Of a DNA stretch of 59,184 nucleotides, positions 53,445-59,184 are shown in pieces (within the stretch, counting starts at the first letter, position 1; every line of letters begins with the position of its first letter). The notes under the pieces were generated by a model. That model made no database searches and was not told the DNA's origin. It saw only the letters and a list, made by a program, of their open reading frames with translations. The DNA lies in the NCBI GenBank assembly GCA_030645995.1, contig JAUSMU010000251.1:1-59184 (forward strand). Direction: 5' to 3'. The translations under genes were made by a program, and so were the position numbers. The DNA comes from Gammaproteobacteria bacterium. GTDB lineage: Bacteria > Pseudomonadota > Gammaproteobacteria > Pseudomonadales > Pseudohongiellaceae.

Positions 53445-54173
53445 CTATTGCTCGACCAAACGGTCGCCAAACGGAGTACGCACCACACGCATCCCTTGCG
53501 GCACGTCTTCGGGCGGTATACGCCGCGGCTGGAAGCGTTCGGCACCAGGAGGAGCAGGAGTCCCTGCCTGAGCCTGGGCATTGGCCTCATTAAGGGCCGC
53601 CGCGCGCAACGCTGCAGCAAAGGGGTTCTCGGGGACCTCTCCCGGTTGCTGAGCCGCCGAGTCATTATAAGTGGCAGCCGCTCCTGCACCTTGGGCCGCT
53701 GGAACCGGGGCGGCTGTTGCCAGACTTAACAGGCTGAGCCCTTCCGCGCCGCAGGTCACCCCCTTGTCGGCGGCAGCAATGCAGGGCGAGCCTCCGGGAT
53801 TGGCGATCGAAGCCCGACGAGAGCCGATGTCGACAAGCCGATACCCTGGGTGATCCGGTATATCCTGCACACTTCCTGGACTACCTGTAACGACAACGAT
53901 CTCGCCACTGCTACTGGCTAACGTGGCTCTATATTTGCCACCAATACGGCTTGTGCCTATTAGTGTGAATGCCGGGACAGTCGCGACGGCGTTCTGCTCT
54001 CTATTCTGCTGGGCATCTATGTTGTCAATGCGATTTTCGTTGACAACCGGCTCGAACAGCGACAAATCCTGAGCTGAAAGAGGTTGGCTCGCGGCAAGCA
54101 AAAGCGGCACCAGGGCCGTCGAGGCGAGAGTGCTCATGGAATGAAAGGTCAGGGTAGTCAGTTGCCTGATCAT
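53445..54173 (-). CDS. Exported Pro/Ala-rich protein
   Basis: A 242-residue protein with a signal peptide (ALVPLLLAASQPLSAQ). The middle has a beta domain IGGKYRATLASSSGEIVVV with PGYRLVDIGSRRASIA, which resembles the small beta domains of type II secretion or pilus assembly proteins; the rest is low-complexity Ala/Pro/Gln. It begins the operon with the glycosyltransferase nine bases downstream. Function unknown. Confidence 0.55.
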   Translation of the reverse strand: MIRQLTTLTFHSMSTLASTALVPLLLAASQPLSAQDLSLFEPVVNENRIDNIDAQQNREQNAVATVPAFTLIGTSRIGGKYRATLASSSGEIVVVTGSPGSVQDIPDHPGYRLVDIGSRRASIANPGGSPCIAAADKGVTCGAEGLSLLSLATAAPVPAAQGAGAAATYNDSAAQQPGEVPENPFAAALRAAALNEANAQAQAGTPAPPGAERFQPRRIPPEDVPQGMRVVRTPFGDRLVEQ

Positions 54174-54379
54174 TGGTCTCTACTCTTCACAAGTTGCCAA
54201 GGGGGGGTGGAGCCGCAGTGCGGGTCATGTTACTCCTTCGACTGGGGTCGGGCAAAAATAGTTTGCCTCCGTATCAGGCGCTCACGCTGGACACTCCCGC
54301 GCCGATTGAATACAGTCTCCCGCTCATTTTGCGCGCTCAGACATTATCGCGCGCACTCAATACTGTAAGAGGAAAAGTC

Positions 54380-55153
54380 GTGTCCGCCATCAAACCCTTG
54401 TCCCGTGAATTCCATGCTGGCAAACGCTGGCTCCGCTACGCTGGCTACCCTTTTGCCGCCGCCGATACCATCTGCCCACTGGTCGTACAGGAGGTGACAC
54501 GAGCGATGCTCAGCCTTCCCATTGCCTTCGTCCCGCAGAACGACGCATTCGTGCTGGTGGCTCTGCAAGGCCTCGAGCAAGGTAAAAACCTGCTGGTGAC
54601 GGCGGACGGTCGCTGGCGCTCCGGCTATGTCCCCGCACACTATCGGAGCTTTCCCTTCCAGCTGGCGACCAGTGCGGACAATCAGCAAGTACTCTGCGTC
54701 AATGAGGACAGCGGTCTGATTGTCGACGGCACTGAGGGCGAGCCCTTCTTCGACGACGCCGGTAACCCGACAGCGGCGGTATCCGAGATCATGACATTCC
54801 TCACGCAGATTGCATCGAATCGGCTGTCGACCGCCCAGATCTGCGCGCAGCTGCAACAATTCCAGCTCCTGCAACCCTGGCCGATCACCGTGCAGGCGGC
54901 GGCGGGACCTCACAATGTGCAGGGGCTGTATCGTATCGACGAGCCCGCATTGAACAAACTGCCAGCTGATGACCTGATGACTTTGCGCGATTCCGGGGCC
55001 TTGCTGACTGCCTATTGTCAGCTGCTCTCCATGCAGCACCTACCCGCATTGACGAGGGTGCTGATTCACGAGCAACAGCTTGCCACCAAGCCCATGCCCA
55101 AGGAACTGGATCTGGACTTCCTCAACGACTCAGGCAATATCAATTTCGGATAG
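54380..55153 (+). CDS. SapC-family protein
   Basis: About 257 residues from GTG 54380 (AGAGGA upstream). Family features: LPIAFVPQNDAFVLVALQGL, YVPAHYRSFPFQL, LCVNEDSGLIV, FFDDAGNPTAAVSEIMTFL. SapC proteins are named from the S-layer locus of Campylobacter. A large RTX/S-layer-like gene lies 2.2 kb away, so a role in surface-layer production is plausible. Divergent from the rhamnose operon. Confidence 0.75.
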   Translation: MSAIKPLSREFHAGKRWLRYAGYPFAAADTICPLVVQEVTRAMLSLPIAFVPQNDAFVLVALQGLEQGKNLLVTADGRWRSGYVPAHYRSFPFQLATSADNQQVLCVNEDSGLIVDGTEGEPFFDDAGNPTAAVSEIMTFLTQIASNRLSTAQICAQLQQFQLLQPWPITVQAAAGPHNVQGLYRIDEPALNKLPADDLMTLRDSGALLTAYCQLLSMQHLPALTRVLIHEQQLATKPMPKELDLDFLNDSGNINFG

Positions 55154-55192
55154 GCCGAAACTCTTTCAGACGATAGTGGGTAACAGATCAGC

Positions 55193-55693
55193 ATGCCATT
55201 AATGCACAAGATGACGAGTGAGTTTGTCGAAGACGAAGACCGCATGCGTCTGACCGGCGAGCTAAAGGAGGGAGGAACCGTCGTGATCTGGCTCACGCAG
55301 CGCCTGCTCACGCGGCTGCTGCCACATCTGTTCAAGTGGCTGGAAAAGCAATCTGGCAGCAACCTTCCGTCAGAGTTGGTTCTCAGTTTTGCGCAGCAGG
55401 CGGCCAGGGCAGAGCTTTCTCCGGAGCCGCCCGTAAAATCCAGCGAGGATGCAAAGGCCTGGCTCGCCCACGCCGTTGACGTCACGGTAGAACCAACGGG
55501 CCTGCGGCTGCTCTTTCGCAGCCTGCAGCAAGAACAGGCTGGTGTCACGCTGCAACCACAGCAGCTGCGGCAATGGCTGAGCATTCTCCACGACCTGTGG
55601 CGAAGAGCCGAATGGTCAGCAGGGCTATGGCCAGAGTGGATAGCCAGTTCGGACCCGGCAGCAGCCCCTAAACTGCGCGCTCCACTGCACTGA
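55193..55693 (+). CDS. Hypothetical protein downstream of SapC
   Basis: A 166-residue Leu/Gln/Ala-rich helical protein (TQRLLTRLLPHLFKWLEKQ, SLQQEQAGVTLQPQQLRQWL) with no membrane or signal segment. Same direction as sapC, 39 bases downstream, so probably cotranscribed. Family not recognised. Confidence 0.5.
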   Translation: MPLMHKMTSEFVEDEDRMRLTGELKEGGTVVIWLTQRLLTRLLPHLFKWLEKQSGSNLPSELVLSFAQQAARAELSPEPPVKSSEDAKAWLAHAVDVTVEPTGLRLLFRSLQQEQAGVTLQPQQLRQWLSILHDLWRRAEWSAGLWPEWIASSDPAAAPKLRAPLH

Positions 55694-55725
55694 CGGAGCA
55701 GACGGCCAACCCCGCCCGGAACACA

Positions 55726-57261
55726 TCAGATGATCTGTAGCGCCTTGAGAATCGGAATCTGCTTGGTGAGGAATTCCTCTGCTCCTGTGGTTAGATAGGC
55801 CAGATTCTCTTCAGCCGTTTCCAGGGTCTTGCCATCCTTGACCAATCTCTGCCGTTGCGGCCACAACACATCCAATACTTCCTGAGCCCATTCGGCTGGC
55901 TTCTTCTTACCCTGGGCGCGGGCGCGCAGGAAGAGCTGCTGAAAACGGTTGACCGCGTATCCACCGCCAGTAATCGGGCTGGCAAGATAGGCGATCTCGT
56001 CACTACTGCGGGCGCGCTCCATTAGAAACGCATTGACCTTTTCTGTGTGCACTCGCGCCTTGCTGACGATGGCTTTATCTTGCACCAGCGCAAGGTGTCC
56101 GGCACCGACGAGAACGATCACGGCCTGAGACAACTGATTGAAATTGATGTTTTTTTCCTTCAGAGCGTCAACAATCTGCGCCACCGTGCGCGACTGGTGG
56201 TCCGCCAGCAGATCGAGCAGAGGGATATAGACCTCTGCGCTCATCGACGCCTCGCCGAGTGCACCGTTCAGTTTCAATGAGATATCCGGGCGATGGGTAA
56301 TCAGCACGACGCTTTGTTTGTGGAAATCCTCCACTTGCTCCAGATTCGAGAGCTTGCGTGAGCCTTTCACCCAATAGTCACGTCTGAATTGTTGATTGAC
56401 CATGAAATCGCGGACCGATTCCCTGAACATCACGTCGGGTATCTGACTCAGGAAAGTCGTCTGATCAGGCGTCAGATTGATGCCATCAATGTGATCCAGG
56501 TAATGGGCTGAGCACGCGAAATTGAGTTTGGCAGGCTCCAGCCACTGCGCCATTTTCGAGAACGGCATCGGATGCCAGTCGCTATTGAAGTATTCATGTG
56601 CCAGATAGTGCCGACTCTGATCCTTGAGTTTTTGGACGCGCTCAACTACCAGTGGATTCACGCGTGCATAGAGTGGATTGGTGGCAAGCAGCTTGTCCGC
56701 AAAATCGACGGCGTTGTTGATGCGCGAGACGATCCCGTGCCCCTGCGACCCCATGACCTCGGCATGATCCACCATCAAATCGCGCAGCGGAGCAAAGGCG
56801 GCCCATCCCGGCATGGTGTTGTAACTGATATACAACACTCCACCGACCTTCAGCTTGCGGCGCAGGAAGTCCACGATCACCGCACGGTTCTCGTCGGAGA
56901 TCCAGCTCCAGATGCCGTGCAGCCCTATATAGTCAAACTCCGGCAGATCTGCGCGTTGCGCGAAATCGGCGAAAGTATCATCGAATAGATGCGCATCCGT
57001 GCCAGCGACGCGTGCCAGCTCCTGCGCAAATCCAGCTTGGGAAGGATTGAAGTCGGTGCCATGCCAGGCGATGAGGGTGGCTGCGGCGTGCAGATTGGCG
57101 CTTAACCCTTGGCCGAAACCCAGCTCACAGGCATTGCCAAATTCCGGACAGACCAGCCCGGCGTTCAAGAACGCCAGCTTCACCCGCAACGGATTCAGTT
57201 CGTTGTAATAGCCATATGTGTAGCCGATGTCCGCGACATATCCCGCGCTCCAGGTGCTCAT
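55726..57261 (-). CDS. SAM methyltransferase with regulatory domain
   Basis: A 511-residue protein. Residues 1-170 hold a class I methyltransferase fold (NACELGFGQGLSANLHA motif I; FDYIGLHGIWSWI). Residues about 220-300 fit the methyltransferase regulatory domain (FMVNQQFRRDYWVKG), and the rest is a helical PKHD-like region. Proteins of this type occur near surface-layer and RTX genes. It lies directly downstream of the S-layer-like gene, separated by two hairpins. Substrate unknown. Confidence 0.75.
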   Translation of the reverse strand: MSTWSAGYVADIGYTYGYYNELNPLRVKLAFLNAGLVCPEFGNACELGFGQGLSANLHAAATLIAWHGTDFNPSQAGFAQELARVAGTDAHLFDDTFADFAQRADLPEFDYIGLHGIWSWISDENRAVIVDFLRRKLKVGGVLYISYNTMPGWAAFAPLRDLMVDHAEVMGSQGHGIVSRINNAVDFADKLLATNPLYARVNPLVVERVQKLKDQSRHYLAHEYFNSDWHPMPFSKMAQWLEPAKLNFACSAHYLDHIDGINLTPDQTTFLSQIPDVMFRESVRDFMVNQQFRRDYWVKGSRKLSNLEQVEDFHKQSVVLITHRPDISLKLNGALGEASMSAEVYIPLLDLLADHQSRTVAQIVDALKEKNINFNQLSQAVIVLVGAGHLALVQDKAIVSKARVHTEKVNAFLMERARSSDEIAYLASPITGGGYAVNRFQQLFLRARAQGKKKPAEWAQEVLDVLWPQRQRLVKDGKTLETAEENLAYLTTGAEEFLTKQIPILKALQII

Positions 57262-57287
57262 AGTGTGTCCTTGTTGTTATAGATATG

Positions 57288-57323
57288 AAAAGCCCCCGAC
57301 TCCGGAGAGGCGAGGGCTCTTTT
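57288..57323 (-). terminator. Terminator after S-layer-like gene
   Basis: On the minus strand GAGCCCTCGCCTC pairs with GAGTCGGGGGCTTTTC, ending in a T-run. It separates the large surface protein gene from the methyltransferase gene. Confidence 0.75.
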
Positions 57324-57336
57324 GTTTCCACCACCA

Positions 57337-57362
57337 GAGTTCTTCACCGAGGTGAAGAACTC
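57337..57362. repeat. Perfect 12-bp palindrome downstream of S-layer-like stop
   Basis: GAGTTCTTCACC, two bases, GGTGAAGAACTC. No T-run on either side. May protect the abundant mRNA's 3' end or assist termination together with the hairpin at 57288-57323. Confidence 0.65.
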
Positions 57363-57375
57363 CGATTAGCCGGTA

Positions 57376-59184
57376 TTACGCGATGTCTGCGTACAGAATC
57401 GCACCAGCAACTGTCGCAGTAGTGGCACCACTTACTTCAACCAGACCAGTTGCACCAGTGACACCAACCAGTTTCACCAGTACATCTTGCGCTGCGTTCT
57501 CAGCGAACACGTAAGTGTCTCCGCCGAATTCGAAGGCCAGGATGTCGCCCAGTGTTGCAGCAACAGCAGACGCTTCTGTCAGCCACTCAGCCAGCGTATC
57601 AACTGCGGATGCACCAGTACCGCTCAGAGTCAGGATGCCACGTGAACTTACTGAGTAAGTCACGCCCACTGCCTGGCCTGCCAAGGTTGTTGCTGTTGCT
57701 TCGATAGCGATTGCTTGGTCACCAGCAGCTGGATCTAAGTCCAGGTTCAGCAGAGAAGCATTAACGCCGCCTGCAGTAGCAGCCTGGAACAGGGCATTGC
57801 TAGACAAGTCTACTGCTGTGCTGATCACTTCAGACACTTTGAAACCAGTGACGGAATCGAAGGCTGCTGTGCCAGAGTCGGTAGAAGTACCTGCAGTAGA
57901 GTTCACAACAACGATGTCACGACCTTCGCCCACAGTGATTGTGTCTACGCCCAGACCGCCGCTGACAACATCAGCACCAGCGCCGCCATTGATGGTGTCT
58001 TTGGCTGCAGCACCGCTCAGGGTGTCGTTACCTGCACCACCAGTCATGGTGACGGTTGCAGTAGTCGTTACGTTCGCAGATGTGAAAGTCACACCCAAGT
58101 TCGCAGCTGTGTCTACCGCAGTAGCAGTGCTGTTACCAACCACGCCAGAGGCGTCGAAAGTGGTGATTGCAGTGTTGCCAGCGGCGTTGGTCAGGTTCAG
58201 ACCATTGTTACCAGTCACAACCACTTTGGTTGCAGCAGCCGCCACCAGAGTCGCAGTACCGATAGTGGCCGCACTTGCAGTAGAAGCGTCAACTGTTGCG
58301 ATGTTGACAGTTTCGATACCGGCCAGAGTGACGCTGCCGAAACCAATCGCTGCAGCACCCGCTGTGCTCAGAGACACGTTGAAGGTGTCGCCGGCAGTCA
58401 GAACTGCGTTAGTGACGTTAGCAACAACGCTACCACCTACACCGACATCCGCATCCAGAGTCAGCGTGCCACCTGTCGCGAAACCATCCAGAGTCAGGAC
58501 GCCGACCGCACCACGGGTAACCACTTTGTTGACGCCGTTGATACCGGCCAGGTTAATGCCTGTTAACGGCGCAGCAGTTTCAATATCCAACACTTCAAAA
58601 CCGGTGTACTTGGTGTTGAATGTGGAGCTGGCGTCGGCTGCGTCGGCTTCTGCTGCAGACATAACGATCGTGTCTGTGCCATCACCGGCAGCAACTGAGC
58701 CACCAGTACCTACGGGGCCGCCGTAAGTGACCTTGTCGTCACCGGCACCCATAGTGATTGCCTTGGTCAAACCAGTCGCCAGAGAGACAGTATCTGCACC
58801 AGCACCACCAGTGAACAGTACGCCAGCACCCAGCGCCGTGCCGAAAGAAGAACCGCCTGTGTTGGTCACGGTGATTGCTGTAACAGAGCCGAAGCCAGTG
58901 TTAGCAGTGAAAGTTACTTTTGCATCACCAGCCACGTTGATGGTGGTTGCGTCAGCAACTACCAGGTCAGCAACTGTAGAGGCAGCAGTAGAAGAAGTGA
59001 TGTTGACAGTGGTGAAACCGTCGTCAGCAGCTGCTTCGCCGTCAGTGATTGATGCAGCTGCACCGCTCAGGCCGTTCAGGTTCAGAGCCAGAGTGTTCGC
59101 TGTAGGAACCGCTGTCAGTGCGCCACGGCTGATTGTCAGCGCGCCGCCAGTACCAGCCAGGTTAACTGTGGCGATAGCACTGGA
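57376..59184 (-). CDS. RTX/S-layer-like surface protein (3' part, runs off window)
   Basis: The frame is open from 57376 to the window edge: at least 602 residues of a Thr/Ala/Val/Gly-rich protein. There are RTX calcium repeats in GGAGNDTLSG, DTINGGAGADVVSGG and LGVDTITVGEGRDIVV. Repeating beta segments such as TLDADVGVGG and GIETVNIAT fit S-layer proteins of the Caulobacter RsaA kind, exported by type I secretion through a C-terminal signal. The GTG at 58935 is internal. Very low Cys content and biased codon use suggest high expression. Confidence 0.8.
   Translation of the reverse strand, partial: SSAIATVNLAGTGGALTISRGALTAVPTANTLALNLNGLSGAAASITDGEAAADDGFTTVNITSSTAASTVADLVVADATTINVAGDAKVTFTANTGFGSVTAITVTNTGGSSFGTALGAGVLFTGGAGADTVSLATGLTKAITMGAGDDKVTYGGPVGTGGSVAAGDGTDTIVMSAAEADAADASSTFNTKYTGFEVLDIETAAPLTGINLAGINGVNKVVTRGAVGVLTLDGFATGGTLTLDADVGVGGSVVANVTNAVLTAGDTFNVSLSTAGAAAIGFGSVTLAGIETVNIATVDASTASAATIGTATLVAAAATKVVVTGNNGLNLTNAAGNTAITTFDASGVVGNSTATAVDTAANLGVTFTSANVTTTATVTMTGGAGNDTLSGAAAKDTINGGAGADVVSGGLGVDTITVGEGRDIVVVNSTAGTSTDSGTAAFDSVTGFKVSEVISTAVDLSSNALFQAATAGGVNASLLNLDLDPAAGDQAIAIEATATTLAGQAVGVTYSVSSRGILTLSGTGASAVDTLAEWLTEASAVAATLGDILAFEFGGDTYVFAENAAQDVLVKLVGVTGATGLVEVSGATTATVAGAILYADIA

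Noticed and set aside
57797-58726. Plus-strand frame opposite the RTX/S-layer-like gene
   Set aside because: Pro/Ala/Val-rich shadow of a repetitive Thr/Ala/Gly protein; no start signals.
1-59184. CRISPR arrays, retron or DGR signatures
   Set aside because: No regularly spaced direct repeats, cas genes or reverse transcriptase motifs were seen on reading the window.

Overview
The window looks like a gammaproteobacterial chromosome (ubiK, comM, rep, cytochrome c5-type proteins, rml genes, short REP-like repeats with the TGTGGGAGC core) carrying a large defence-rich insertion inside the competence gene comM. The flanking host DNA (1-840 and 38648-59184) is GC-rich. The inserted DNA is visibly richer in A+T and differs in codon use.

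Region 1, 20-840: ubiK and a 3' fragment of comM. Region 2, 841-8501: a 7.7 kb unit without a recombinase. It starts with the left end of a serine-recombinase element, carries a run of secreted proteins of unknown function, and ends in a second, diverged comM 3' fragment. It behaves like a cis-mobilizable remnant. Region 3, 8502-38645: a 30 kb element bounded by a large serine recombinase at its right end and a double-HTH reading frame at its left end. Its 5'-CA core is the point at which comM is cut. The comM 5' part lies at 38646-39697.

The element holds, from left to right: a four-gene module (GP88-like protein, guanylate-kinase-like/methyltransferase fusion, thymidylate-synthase-fold enzyme with the Asn-to-Asp change of dCMP hydroxymethylases, HhH-GPD glycosylase-like protein) that I do not recognise as a described system; VirD4/TraG-like ATPases; radC; an OLD nuclease plus UvrD helicase pair (Gabija-like); a ubiquitin-like/E2/JAB-E1/DUF6527 operon; Hachiman (hamA, hamB); an internal large serine recombinase; a primase/helicase-like ATPase; an Xre regulator with a RuvC-like protein; an EcoRII-type restriction-modification system with Vsr; a tRNA-like gene with a 30-nt anticodon loop; a winged-helix protein; and the element recombinase. 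The most striking structural point is that the recombinase and the left-end HTH protein are in the same open frame across the reconstructed attP, so the excised circle would encode one fused protein that integration cuts in two.

Region 4, 39778-59184: host genes. These are a GGDEF/EAL protein, Rep helicase, two c5-type cytochromes, a matrixin-like protease with a secreted neighbour, a Calx-beta protein, a dTDP-rhamnose and glycosyltransferase operon, a SapC-family protein, a methyltransferase with a regulatory domain, and the 3' part of a large RTX/S-layer-like protein that runs off the window.
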